Below are positions 24,980 to 33,315 of a stretch of 64,000 bases of DNA, piece by piece (positions within the stretch are counted from its first letter, which is position 1; every line of letters begins with the position of its first letter). Origin of the DNA: Psychrobacillus sp044762855 (GTDB taxonomy: Bacteria > Bacillota > Bacilli > Bacillales_A > Planococcaceae); contig NZ_JBIWFB010000012.1 in the NCBI RefSeq assembly GCF_044762855.1, positions 1 through 64,000 of the forward strand, given 5' to 3'. A model generated the notes under the pieces. That model did no database searches. It was given only the letters and a program-made list of their open reading frames with translations, and was not told the DNA's origin. The position numbers were made by a program, and so were the translations under genes.

Positions 24980-25622
24980 TTTTCTTCATCCTTTTGGCAC
25001 CTTCACGACATACGGATAACAAAGGACATTCAGGGCAATTTGGATTTTGTGCTTTACAATGATAGCGACCGAAGAAAATAAGTTGGTGATGCGCCTTTGA
25101 CCATAATTCGATTGGCGTTTTTTTCATGAGTGTTTCTTCGACTTGAAGGACAGAATCTTTCCATCTGCAAAGCCCTAATCGTTTTGTTACTCGTTCGACA
25201 TGCGTATCCACTGCGATGGCTGGAATATCAAAAGCAACCGACACTACGACATTTGCTGTTTTGCGACCGACACCAGGGAAAGTCGTCAGCAAATCTCTAT
25301 CTGCAGGTACTTCCCCATCATGTAATTCAATCAATTGTTGACTTAATGCTTGAATGTTTTTCGCTTTATTGCGATACAGCCCAATCGAGCGAATATCGGT
25401 TTGTAATTCTTCGATTGGCACTGCTAAGTAATCTTCAGGTTTTGTATATTTTTGAAACAAGTTTTTCGTTACTTTATTCACTAGTACATCTGTACATTGA
25501 GCTGACAATAATGTGGCAACTAATAACTCGAATGGATTTTTATGAACGAGTTCACAATGCGCATCTGGGAACATCCGCTCCATCTCATCTAGGCAATAAT
25601 GCCATTGTACTTTTGTAAGCAA
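24966..25622 (-). CDS. nth: Endonuclease III
   Basis: 218 aa. Helix-hairpin-helix with the catalytic lysine, LTTFPGVGRKTANVVVS (near 110-125), the catalytic aspartate in AVDTHVERV, and the 4Fe-4S ligands in C-x6-C-x2-C-x5-C (CKAQNPNCPECPLLSVC near 190-206) are all present. Bifunctional glycosylase/AP lyase for oxidised pyrimidines in base excision repair. It lies between dnaD and ypoC in the order seen in B. subtilis. ATG start; the gap to dnaD is 11 bases. Confidence 0.96.
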   Translation of the reverse strand: MLTKVQWHYCLDEMERMFPDAHCELVHKNPFELLVATLLSAQCTDVLVNKVTKNLFQKYTKPEDYLAVPIEELQTDIRSIGLYRNKAKNIQALSQQLIELHDGEVPADRDLLTTFPGVGRKTANVVVSVAFDIPAIAVDTHVERVTKRLGLCRWKDSVLQVEETLMKKTPIELWSKAHHQLIFFGRYHCKAQNPNCPECPLLSVCREGAKRMKKIAGA

Positions 25623-25633
25623 AACATTTCCAC

Positions 25634-26347
25634 CTACTCTCTCTCTTCTAACCAGTTATAAAATGAGACTTTTGTAGAACTTGTTGCGGGTTGTTCCACT
25701 TGTTGTTGAACTGGAATTTGCTGTCTAAATTGAGCTGTCTGATTTTCGGCAGCTTCTACCGTTTTTATATTTTTCTTTTTCCATTCAAATAAAATACGAT
25801 CTATATAACGTAAACTCAGTTTTTGGGATAATACCGCTTCTTTTAATGCTAAACGAATTAAGGCAACGGAGTGCTTATCTTGATCGAACCACATACCAAT
25901 TGTTTCGTATTCCATCGGAGATAAAAGCCGTCCGAATTCTTGTTCAAACAGTTTATATATTTCGCCTTCTTCTACTTTTACTTGCTCGTCTTCGAAATGG
26001 TTTTCTTCTTGTTCCACTTGATCTAATAATAATTCCCATAAATGATGGAAAGCATAATACTCATAGTGTACGCCATTTGCGTCCATATGCTGTTCAATTT
26101 TGACAAGCCCTTTTTGAACGAGACGCTGTAAAATACTTACTACTTTATGTTCATTGAAATGCGTGCGATCACTCAAGTTTTGTGGTGTTGGAAAATGATT
26201 TCCTGCTTCTCCATAAGCAATTAAATGCAATAAAAGAATCGCTTCTTCATCTTTAATATTAATCGCTTTGTAATGACTAAAAAAAAGCTGGGAAATAGTT
26301 ACATTTCCCTGCTCAGTCCAAATACGGAGTCGATCTCGCTTTTGCAT
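25634..26347 (-). CDS. dnaD: Replication initiation/restart protein DnaD
   Basis: 237 aa. The N-terminal winged-helix DDBH1 domain (ISQLFFSHYKAINIKDEEAILLLHL) and the C-terminal DDBH2 domain with the YIDRILFEWKKKNIKTVE motif (near 180-197), followed by a variable tail ending SFYNWLEERE, match DnaD. It helps DnaB and DnaI load the replicative helicase and remodels DnaA at the origin. Two ATGs are possible; I choose 26347, nine bases from GGAG, over 26353 at three bases. Confidence 0.94.
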   Translation of the reverse strand: MQKRDRLRIWTEQGNVTISQLFFSHYKAINIKDEEAILLLHLIAYGEAGNHFPTPQNLSDRTHFNEHKVVSILQRLVQKGLVKIEQHMDANGVHYEYYAFHHLWELLLDQVEQEENHFEDEQVKVEEGEIYKLFEQEFGRLLSPMEYETIGMWFDQDKHSVALIRLALKEAVLSQKLSLRYIDRILFEWKKKNIKTVEAAENQTAQFRQQIPVQQQVEQPATSSTKVSFYNWLEERE

Positions 26348-26391
26348 ACCCATCGTCTCCTTTTTTACTATTTTGATGTATTGACTACTTA

Positions 26392-27687
26392 TTACGGATA
26401 TAAACGATTTAACAAACGTGGGAATGGGATTGTCTCACGAATATGCTCTACCCCACTTAGCCATGCTACTGTACGTTCTAAACCTAGTCCAAATCCAGAA
26501 TGCGGTACAGAACCTTGCTTGCGAAGCTCTAAATACCAAGCATAAGCTGATTCATCTAAACCATGTTCTTGTATACGTTGTTTTAAAAGATCATAATCCC
26601 AAATACGCTCTGAACCACCAATGATTTCTCCATATCCTTCGGGAGCGATTAAGTCCGCACATAATACAACATCATCGCGTGTTGGATGTGGTTGCATATA
26701 GAATGGTTTAATCCCTACTGGATAATGTGTGATGAATACTGGTTTATCATAACTTTCAGCAATTGCTGTTTCATGAGGAGCACCGAAGTCATCTCCCCAT
26801 TGGATGTCATCGAATCCTTTTTCATGTAAAAGTTTTATTGCATCATCGTAAGTAATACGAGGGAACGGCGCTTGAATATTTTCCAATTTCGATAAATCAC
26901 GACCAAGACGCTCTAACTCTAGTTTACAGTTTTTCAAAACAGCTTGGGCAATAAACGCTACATATTGTTCTTGTATTTCTAAGTTTTCTTCCAGTTCACA
27001 AAAAGCCATTTCCTGTTCAATCATCCAAAACTCGATTAAATGGCGACGTGTTTTCGATTTTTCTGCACGGAAAGTTGGTCCGAAAGAAAATACTTTACCA
27101 AGTGCCATTGCTGAAGCTTCTAAATATAATTGACCAGATTGAGAAAGATATGCATCTTCATCAAAATATTTCGTATGGAATAATTCAGATGTTCCTTCTG
27201 GTGAAGATCCTGTTAAAATAGGTGGATCCGCTTTAATGTGACCATTAGTATTAAAAAACTCATACGTTGCACGAATAATTTCGTTACGTATTATCATAAC
27301 GGCATGTTGTTTTCTTGAACGTAACCATAAATGACGGTTGTCCATTAAAAATTCTGTTCCATGTTCTTTTGGTGTAATTGGGAAATCAACAGCAGCTTGG
27401 ATAACTTCAATTTGTTTTACTTGTAATTCATAGCCAAATGCAGATCTTTCATCTTTTGTTACTTCTCCAGTCACATACATAGAAGTTTCTTGTGTTAACC
27501 CTTTAGCTGTTTGGAAAATTTCTTCTCCAACTTCTTCTTTTACTACTACACCTTGCACAAAGCCCGATCCGTCACGTAATTGTAAAAATGCGATTTTTCC
27601 GCTTGAACGTTTGTTTGCAAGCCATGCGCCAAGTTTAACTGTTTCGCCTACATAGTTTGCCATCTCTTTAATCATTATTTTTTTCAT
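26392..27687 (-). CDS. asnS: Asparaginyl-tRNA synthetase
   Basis: 431 aa. An N-terminal OB-fold anticodon domain (about 15-100) precedes the class II core with FRAEKSKTRRHLIEFWMIE (motif 2) and GFGLGLERTVAWL (motif 3). Charges tRNA-Asn. The ATG at 27687 has GGAGGAAACT directly before it; a GTG four codons upstream would contain that SD. In B. subtilis aspB lies between ypmB and asnS, while here ypmB is only 27 bases upstream and aspB is absent. No T-box fits in that space. Confidence 0.96.
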   Translation of the reverse strand: MKKIMIKEMANYVGETVKLGAWLANKRSSGKIAFLQLRDGSGFVQGVVVKEEVGEEIFQTAKGLTQETSMYVTGEVTKDERSAFGYELQVKQIEVIQAAVDFPITPKEHGTEFLMDNRHLWLRSRKQHAVMIIRNEIIRATYEFFNTNGHIKADPPILTGSSPEGTSELFHTKYFDEDAYLSQSGQLYLEASAMALGKVFSFGPTFRAEKSKTRRHLIEFWMIEQEMAFCELEENLEIQEQYVAFIAQAVLKNCKLELERLGRDLSKLENIQAPFPRITYDDAIKLLHEKGFDDIQWGDDFGAPHETAIAESYDKPVFITHYPVGIKPFYMQPHPTRDDVVLCADLIAPEGYGEIIGGSERIWDYDLLKQRIQEHGLDESAYAWYLELRKQGSVPHSGFGLGLERTVAWLSGVEHIRETIPFPRLLNRLYP

Positions 27688-27714
27688 AGTTTCCTCCACA
27701 AGTCAAAAGTATAG

Positions 27715-28203
27715 TTATAAATTAGAAATTTTCTTCCACCAATCCCCATTGTCAAAAAGGAGATAGACATAATTGAGTGTATTTTTTTCGTTAACATACG
27801 TTATTTCCCAAACAGGACCAATTTCTTCTACGCCGAGCTTGGCATGTAACAATTCACCGTTTTTTTCATTACTCATTGCAAGTTGGATTGCTTTTTCTTT
27901 CGAAATACCATCTTTTAAGTTTACTTCCATAATAGCATCATCCGTTTTTTCCGCTGGGACAAAAAATGCTTTTTCTTCTCCCTTTGCGGTTTTACCGATC
28001 ACGGTATGGAAAGTACTTGTACTATTATATACATACGAGTCGTCTACTTCAGCGAGTAAATGGTTTTTCGTTACATAGGCTTCCGCATTTTCATTTACTT
28101 TTGAAAAGGGTGCTTTTGCTTGGAAATAAATAAGTAAACTAAGTATCACCGTTAAGCTAATTGCAAAAATAACGATAAATAGGAGCCATCTTTTAAGTAC
28201 CAT
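27715..28203 (-). CDS. ypmB: YpmB membrane-anchored protein with PepSY-like domain
   Basis: 162 aa. One N-terminal membrane segment (about residues 5-28, LLFIVIFAISLTVILSLLIYF) and an extracytoplasmic domain with EVNLKDGISKEKAIQLAMS and VGPVWEITYV-like strands, resembling DUF5590/PepSY of YpmB. Function unknown. It starts four bases after ypmA and is followed closely by asnS. The whole dinG-ypmA-ypmB order is conserved in Bacillales. Confidence 0.85.
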   Translation of the reverse strand: MVLKRWLLFIVIFAISLTVILSLLIYFQAKAPFSKVNENAEAYVTKNHLLAEVDDSYVYNSTSTFHTVIGKTAKGEEKAFFVPAEKTDDAIMEVNLKDGISKEKAIQLAMSNEKNGELLHAKLGVEEIGPVWEITYVNEKNTLNYVYLLFDNGDWWKKISNL

Positions 28204-28206
28204 CCG

Positions 28207-28377
28207 TTACGTCCTATAGATGGTAAAAACACACTTTTCTTGATCTTCTTTATCAAGAGCTAGGCCAAACATCAAATCTTGTTGTTTTAATGTTCGATTT
28301 AATGCATCCACTAGTTTATATAAGTCCGATTGATAATTGACTTTAACAGTGGATAGCACTTCTATTTTATTTTCCAT
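28207..28377 (-). CDS. ypmA: YpmA small conserved protein, 56 aa
   Basis: 56 aa: begins MENKIEVLSTVKVNYQSDLY, continues KLVDALNRTLKQQDLMFGLA and ends FTIYRT, almost identical to B. subtilis YpmA. Function unknown (DUF4264). It fits exactly between dinG (22 bases upstream) and ypmB (4 bases downstream), so it belongs to the operon. The SD is weak (GCGGGTAG). Confidence 0.92.
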   Translation of the reverse strand: MENKIEVLSTVKVNYQSDLYKLVDALNRTLKQQDLMFGLALDKEDQEKCVFTIYRT

Positions 28378-28399
28378 ATTTCTACCCGCTTTCTAAAAC

Positions 28400-31156
28400 T
28401 CATCCTTCATTAGTATACCAATTTTCAAGCTCTAAGACCATATTTTCGAGCTTTACTTTCTTAATAGGAATATTAGGAATTGCCTGTAAAAAGTCACTTC
28501 CATATGACTTCGTTTCTATTCTTCTATCCAATACGATAAATACCCCTTTATCTTTTGAAGCCCGTATTAACCGACCAAAACCTTGTCTAAATCGCAGTAC
28601 TGCTTCTGGAAGTGAATACGCAGTAAAGGGATTTTGACCATTGACGCTAAGTAGTTCCGCCCGTTTTTTAAATAAAGGATCATCTGGTGATGAAAATGGC
28701 AAACGAACCATAATAATGACGGATAGCGCATCTCCTGGAACATCTACCCCTTCCCAGAAGCTGTTTGTTCCAAATAACACCGATTTCGAAAAACGTTGAA
28801 ATGATTTCAAAAGACGCATTCTACTACCCGAAGTCATCCCTTGGGCAAATAACATATAGTCTTCCAGTAAATTTGTATCTTGTATAATCTCTACCGTTTT
28901 CCGCAACATATCTTGCGATGTAAATAAAACAAAGCATCTGCCTTCTGTTACAAGGACCGTTTGAACAATTGCTTCCGCGACTGCTTCAATATAATCACTT
29001 TGAGACACTTGCTTAATATCTGGCATATCTTCCATGATTAATAGCTCTGCTCCGTTATAGTAATCAGCGGCCGCTCGATATTGGTAAATGGGGATATTCG
29101 TACTTAACCCTAATTGAGACGTGATAAAATGACGATTAGAAGGCACCGTGAGCGTACCCGAAGTCCAAATAACTGCCCCTGATAGCCTTAAAGGGTCAAC
29201 CGCTTCTTTAATATCTTTTTGATAGTTTAGCGGTCTTTTAATAATCGTTAAACTTCCCGGAATGCTTCTAGTATCAATTTCTAGCCATTTCGCCTCTACT
29301 GCTTCATCAAGTAAAAATATTTCATCCCACTCGCTTACTTTGATCTCAAGCTCTCTAATCCAATATTCCCACTCGTTTAATACAACAGTAGCCTGATCAT
29401 CGAGCTGATGTTTTGCATAAGTGGCTAATATAGATTTCGCCGACAAAATATAGGTTTGCATGACAGTAGCAACTTCCCGGAAAATAGATATATTCAAGTT
29501 CAAGTCTTCTAATGTTGCCATTCTTTTTGTACTTTTCGAATGTCCTTTTATAGATGGCATCGACTGAATAATAGATGAAATAGCGTGATCAAATGAATCG
29601 ACCAGATCTACATATTGTTTTTCCAATCGAATTCGTAGCGCCAAAGGTATATGAAGTGATGCTAGTCTACCAAGCAAATGATCCGTATCTAATGTCCCAA
29701 ATTGACCTAATACATACTTCCATGTCGTATAGGAGAAAATGCGTTCTTTTCGAGACATGCTTGCATGAATAACTTGATGTGCTTCGTCAATGATTACAGC
29801 ACAGCCATGCGCCAACAACTTTTTCTCTCTTTCTAGATCAGCCATAATCATGGAATGATTCGTCACTAAAATATCACAATTTTCACTTTTGCGAAGCGCT
29901 CGTTCATAAAAATCAATTTCCCGTTCCTCCAACATTTTGGAAAGCGACGTTTTTCTAATTTTATCAACGAATAATTGACCCCCACCAGAAACATTTAGCT
30001 CGGTGAGATCCCCTTCTTCTGTTATCGTTAGCCAAACTAATATTTGCATAATGGTAAATGTTTCGTCGTACGATTCATCGTCTAACTGCACATGCTGCCA
30101 AAATCGATACAAATCAATATAATGTTGCATTCCTTTTAGCTTAGCTACACATATAGGGATGTCTAAAATATCGTTTAATTTCGGAATTTCCTCTAACACT
30201 AACTGGTCGATTAAATGTGTCGTGTAGGTACTAATAATGACTGGCTTTTGGCGACTCAGCCCGTAGATAGTAGCGGGCAATAAATATCCCAGTGTCTTGC
30301 CGATGCCTGTCTCTGCCTCACAAACCGTTTCGGCTTTTGTTTCAAGCGCATGTTGAATTTCATCCATAAAGGCAAACTGCCCTTGTCTTTCTTCAAAATG
30401 AGGAAGCCCTTTTTGAAATAGAGTCGTTTTTAGCTCTTTTGTTCTTGGATACGAAATCGAAATGTCATTTGAAGCATGCTCTTTTACTACTTCCTTTAAT
30501 GGGATTCCCCGGTACATAGGATAGTCCGCTTTCTCATATTGTTTTCTTTTTTCCGCTAATACGTCAAAAAATAAGATCGATAAATTCGACTTTAACTGAA
30601 AGGACCTTTTATGTAGTAATTCGATTGTTTTTAAAGGCAAGCTTGCTAATTGTTCGATGCATTTTAGTAGTAAATAGGCAGTAGCTAACGCATCGTCATC
30701 TGCACGATGAGCTACATTTAGCGGTATATGTAATTCGGTCGCAATATCTTGTAATTTGTAACTATACAGATTAGGAAACATAAGCTTTGTAAATTCTACT
30801 GTGTCCATTGTTTTGCATACAAGTTTTGGCAGTCCTACTCGCTTTAATTCTTTTTGCAAAAAAGGAAGATCGAAGTGAATATTATGAGCTACAAAAATAT
30901 GATCTTGCAGTAAATCTAACACTTTGGATCCAATTGTTTCAAACAGCGGTGCATGTTGTACATCTTTGTCTGTAATTTTCGTTAAATCTTGTATAAAAAA
31001 AGGAATTGGTTTTTCCGGATTGACAAATGTTGTATATGTATCGACTATTTTGCTATTTTCAATAAATACTATTGCAAGTTGAATAATACGGTCACCATTC
31101 GCCGATGAATGGCCTGTTGTTTCAATATCCACAACTGCATATTTATGATTTTCCAT
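28400..31156 (-). CDS. dinG: DinG: DnaQ-like exonuclease fused to an XPD-type helicase
   Basis: 918 aa. The N-terminal DEDDh exonuclease domain (1-170) has VVDIETTGHSS, HNIHFDLPFL and HRADDDALAT. The helicase part has CEAETGIGKTLGYL (motif I near 265), VIIDEAHQV (motif II) and FRQGFGRLIRASKDKG (motif VI). As in other Firmicutes DinG proteins the iron-sulfur cysteine cluster appears to be missing; the intervening region lacks a four-Cys set. In such proteins the nuclease is active and the helicase activity doubtful. Operon with ypmA, ypmB and asnS. ATG start. Confidence 0.93.
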   Translation of the reverse strand: MENHKYAVVDIETTGHSSANGDRIIQLAIVFIENSKIVDTYTTFVNPEKPIPFFIQDLTKITDKDVQHAPLFETIGSKVLDLLQDHIFVAHNIHFDLPFLQKELKRVGLPKLVCKTMDTVEFTKLMFPNLYSYKLQDIATELHIPLNVAHRADDDALATAYLLLKCIEQLASLPLKTIELLHKRSFQLKSNLSILFFDVLAEKRKQYEKADYPMYRGIPLKEVVKEHASNDISISYPRTKELKTTLFQKGLPHFEERQGQFAFMDEIQHALETKAETVCEAETGIGKTLGYLLPATIYGLSRQKPVIISTYTTHLIDQLVLEEIPKLNDILDIPICVAKLKGMQHYIDLYRFWQHVQLDDESYDETFTIMQILVWLTITEEGDLTELNVSGGGQLFVDKIRKTSLSKMLEEREIDFYERALRKSENCDILVTNHSMIMADLEREKKLLAHGCAVIIDEAHQVIHASMSRKERIFSYTTWKYVLGQFGTLDTDHLLGRLASLHIPLALRIRLEKQYVDLVDSFDHAISSIIQSMPSIKGHSKSTKRMATLEDLNLNISIFREVATVMQTYILSAKSILATYAKHQLDDQATVVLNEWEYWIRELEIKVSEWDEIFLLDEAVEAKWLEIDTRSIPGSLTIIKRPLNYQKDIKEAVDPLRLSGAVIWTSGTLTVPSNRHFITSQLGLSTNIPIYQYRAAADYYNGAELLIMEDMPDIKQVSQSDYIEAVAEAIVQTVLVTEGRCFVLFTSQDMLRKTVEIIQDTNLLEDYMLFAQGMTSGSRMRLLKSFQRFSKSVLFGTNSFWEGVDVPGDALSVIIMVRLPFSSPDDPLFKKRAELLSVNGQNPFTAYSLPEAVLRFRQGFGRLIRASKDKGVFIVLDRRIETKSYGSDFLQAIPNIPIKKVKLENMVLELENWYTNEG

Positions 31157-31449
31157 TATTCCTCAACTCGCTATCCATTATGTTCTAAAAAAATTGTACC
31201 ACATTCGGGAAACAGAAACGAAAAATAAGATAAAAAGAAAAGTTTGATTTTTGGTAATATTTCTTTACGGAGATTGGCTTGATAGTTTTTGTATAGTATA
31301 GGGATAATGCGTCTTAGAGCGTTCTATTAGGTGACCGCTGTGATTTTCGTCGAGTGAGCGACGATTCGCTAGGTCGCTAATGCTCTTGCAGGGTCTCGCA
31401 CCGCCGTGCAAATTTCTAAAATTATGTAGTTATCAATTAATAAATTCCA

Positions 31450-31575
31450 AAGAATGGCTAAAAGCAATCAAACAGCTATTGAAAGCAACTAGTTGAGGTT
31501 CGAAAGCAATTAAAATAAGTAGCAGAGCAACTAAATTGCCCGCGAAAGCGACTAATTATTACAATAGCAAGTTTA
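31450..31575 (-). repeat. TTGCTCTC-type 21-bp array, six units
   Basis: Units on the minus strand occupy 31450-31470, 31471-31491, 31492-31512, 31513-31533, 31534-31554 and 31555-31575, exactly 126 bases as in copy 1. Core TTAGTTGCTYTC plus nine variable bases. One frame reads LVAFAGN-LVALLLI-type heptads. Confidence 0.85.
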
Positions 31576-31656
31576 CTTAGACTGAGACGATCATGATTTA
31601 GGCATATTAGAGGAATAATATGCCTTGAAGCGCGCTGAACTCGCCGGGCAAGCATC

Positions 31657-31803
31657 TGCTCGGATAGGTTTGTCGAGTTCAGTGGTTTTATTGTCACGTT
31701 AGAGTTGTGTATTGTCGAGTTCGAAGCCAAGATTTTCGCGTTCACAGTGCATATTGTCTCGTTCAACCACTTATTGTTAATTTCGGACATTGATAAGTTA
31801 GTG
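31657..31803 (-). repeat. GACAAT-type 21-bp array, seven units
   Basis: Seven units of exactly 21 bases, minus strand, 31783-31803 down to 31657-31677. The cores are CACTAACTTAT, AATTAACAATA, CGAGACAATAT, CGCGAAAATCT, CTCGACAATAC, CGTGACAATAA and CTCGACAAACC. Copy 1 has six, so one whole unit was gained or lost. Confidence 0.85.
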
Positions 31804-31858
31804 TTCTCCATTGGATTTTCGCAGCAGGGAGGCGACTCCAGTAGGATCAAGTGAGTAA

Positions 31859-31905
31859 ATGAGCCTTCACAACGTACGCGCATAGGCGCGGCGGTGAAGG
31901 CTCAT
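31859..31905. other. Element hairpin, copy 2 (covarying stem)
   Basis: ATGAGCCTTCAC (31859-31870) pairs perfectly over 12 bp with GTGAAGGCTCAT (31894-31905), loop 23 bases. Compared with copy 1 the lower stem differs on both arms with pairing kept. Confidence 0.8.
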
Positions 31906-32042
31906 CGCTCCCCCTACGGAAAGCGTCCACCCTGCTGCGAAAATCACAGCGGTCACCTAATAAGAACTCTCTACGACACACTATCTCTATAAAGGGTCTC
32001 TATATAAAAAAGCAAGGAACTTCCCCCATCAAAACGAAAGAA

Positions 32043-32066
32043 CTCCCGAAGTTGTTTTTTCGGGAG
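32043..32066 (-). terminator. Terminator of panBCD
   Basis: CTCCCGAA pairs with TTCGGGAG. On the minus strand GTTCTTTCG follows, a modest U-run. It lies 17 bases past the panD stop. Confidence 0.75.
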
Positions 32067-32082
32067 CCTACTTTTTACTATA

Positions 32083-32466
32083 TTACATTACTGTTGCTTC
32101 TGGTTCGTAATGGATAATTTGATTGATTGTGTTGTCTGGATTCATAATGGCAACTGTTGGCTGATGAGTTGCAGCTTCTTCGTTCATTACATAGGCATAC
32201 GATAAAATAATGACAATATCACCGCGTTGTACGAGACGAGCAGCTGCTCCGTTTACACAGATTACCCCGCTCCCTCTTTCTCCAGCAATTATATACGTTT
32301 CAAAGCGGGCACCATTATTATTGTTTACAATATGCACTTTTTCATTTGGTAGCATGCCAACTTCATCTAATATGTTTTGGTCAATTGTAATACTTCCAAC
32401 ATAATTTAAATCTGCTTCCGTTACAGTCGCACGGTGAATTTTACCGTTTAACATCATTCTTAACAT
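32083..32466 (-). CDS. panD: Aspartate 1-decarboxylase
   Basis: 127 aa. The self-processing site is the Gly-Ser in YVGSITID (residues 24-25), where cleavage creates the pyruvoyl cofactor; the remaining core GARFETYIIAGERGSGVICVNGAAARLVQ is intact. Makes beta-alanine from aspartate for pantothenate. It follows panC by three bases and is the last gene of panB-panC-panD, with a terminator after it. Confidence 0.97.
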   Translation of the reverse strand: MLRMMLNGKIHRATVTEADLNYVGSITIDQNILDEVGMLPNEKVHIVNNNNGARFETYIIAGERGSGVICVNGAAARLVQRGDIVIILSYAYVMNEEAATHQPTVAIMNPDNTINQIIHYEPEATVM

Positions 32467-32469
32467 TGC

Positions 32470-33315
32470 TTACACTTCCTTTATATCTACAAGAATATTA
32501 TCGATCAAACGCGCTTTTTCAAAAAAGACAGCCGTTGCAAATAAGAGTTGGCTTGCATGCTCTGAAACTTGTTGTAATAGCGGGTATGTTACGACTTCAA
32601 AATAATCTATCTTACCAGATGTATTTTCTTCGATATGTGCTCTTCCGAGAGCGATTGCCTCATCTATATTTTTCGTTAGCTTCCAATGGTCTGTTGCTAG
32701 CGTTAGTGCTTTATATAAATGGATTGCTTCTTCACGTTCTTGTTCATTTAAAAACACATTGCGAGAACTTTTTGCAAGTCCATCTGCTTCTCGAACTGTT
32801 TGGACACGAACAATGTGTACAGGGAAATTATAGGCATGCACAAATGTTTCAATAATAGCTAGTTGCTGAGCGTCTTTTTGTCCAAAATACGCATTGGTTG
32901 GTTGGACAAGATGAAATAGTTTCGTGATTACTTTTAATACACCATCGAAATGTCCTGGTCTACTTTCTCCGCATAGTTTTGTAGAAAGCTCCCCTACTTG
33001 AATCGTAATCCCACTTTCAAATGGATACATTTCTTCGGGCGTGGGATTAAAAATAAGATCTACTCCAGCTTCTGTAGCGATTTTTAAATCGCGCTCAATA
33101 TCTCGTGGGTATCTGTCTAAATCTTCATTTGGCCCAAATTGGGCAGGATTAACGAAAATGCTTGCAACGACAAAATCATTTTCTTTTCTTGCTCTATTTA
33201 ATAACGCTTGATGACCTTCATGTAAATACCCCATTGTTGGCACAAGGCCGATTGTTTTATGTTTATTTGATTCAAGAATATTTTTTAACTCATCGATTGT
33301 TTGAACTGTTTGCAT
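32470..33315 (-). CDS. panC: Pantothenate synthetase
   Basis: 281 aa. The nucleotidyltransferase motif VPTMGYLHEGHQALL (HxGH, near 25-39), FGQKDAQQL and the SSRN motif AKSSRNVFLN are present. Joins pantoate and beta-alanine with ATP. The start at 33315 (GGAGG nine bases upstream) lies 26 bases inside panB, so the two are translationally coupled. Confidence 0.97.
   Translation of the reverse strand: MQTVQTIDELKNILESNKHKTIGLVPTMGYLHEGHQALLNRARKENDFVVASIFVNPAQFGPNEDLDRYPRDIERDLKIATEAGVDLIFNPTPEEMYPFESGITIQVGELSTKLCGESRPGHFDGVLKVITKLFHLVQPTNAYFGQKDAQQLAIIETFVHAYNFPVHIVRVQTVREADGLAKSSRNVFLNEQEREEAIHLYKALTLATDHWKLTKNIDEAIALGRAHIEENTSGKIDYFEVVTYPLLQQVSEHASQLLFATAVFFEKARLIDNILVDIKEV

Larger units (their letters stand above)
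31297..31991 (-). mobile_element. Interspersed MITE-like element with 21-bp arrays and terminal inverted repeats, well-kept copy
   Basis: A perfect 25-bp terminal inverted repeat, TATTAGGTGACCGCTG continuing TGATTTTCG, lies at 31325-31349 and 31938-31962. It extends outward imperfectly to about 53 bp (31297-31349 and 31938-31991). Between them, reading on the minus strand: a 12-bp hairpin, a seven-unit GACAAT array, a core with AGGCATATTA/TAATATGCCT, a six-unit TTGCTCTC array, and a CCCTGCAAGAGC segment. It is the inverted counterpart of 6334-6980. No transposase is encoded. A 135-codon frame spans much of it but is not kept in the other copy. The rest of the 31157-32082 gap holds only the panD terminator. 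Confidence 0.8.

Noticed and set aside
27688..27714. T-box leader for asnS
   Set aside because: Only 27 bases separate it from ypmB, too short for a T-box.
31476..31883. 135-codon open frame across the element copy on the minus strand
   Set aside because: It covers both 21-bp arrays, has no SD, and the aligned frame in copy 1 is broken by stops. Heptad coding is discussed as a possibility, not annotated as a gene.
31297..31991. Insertion sequence with transposase
   Set aside because: No transposase or catalytic motif in any frame.
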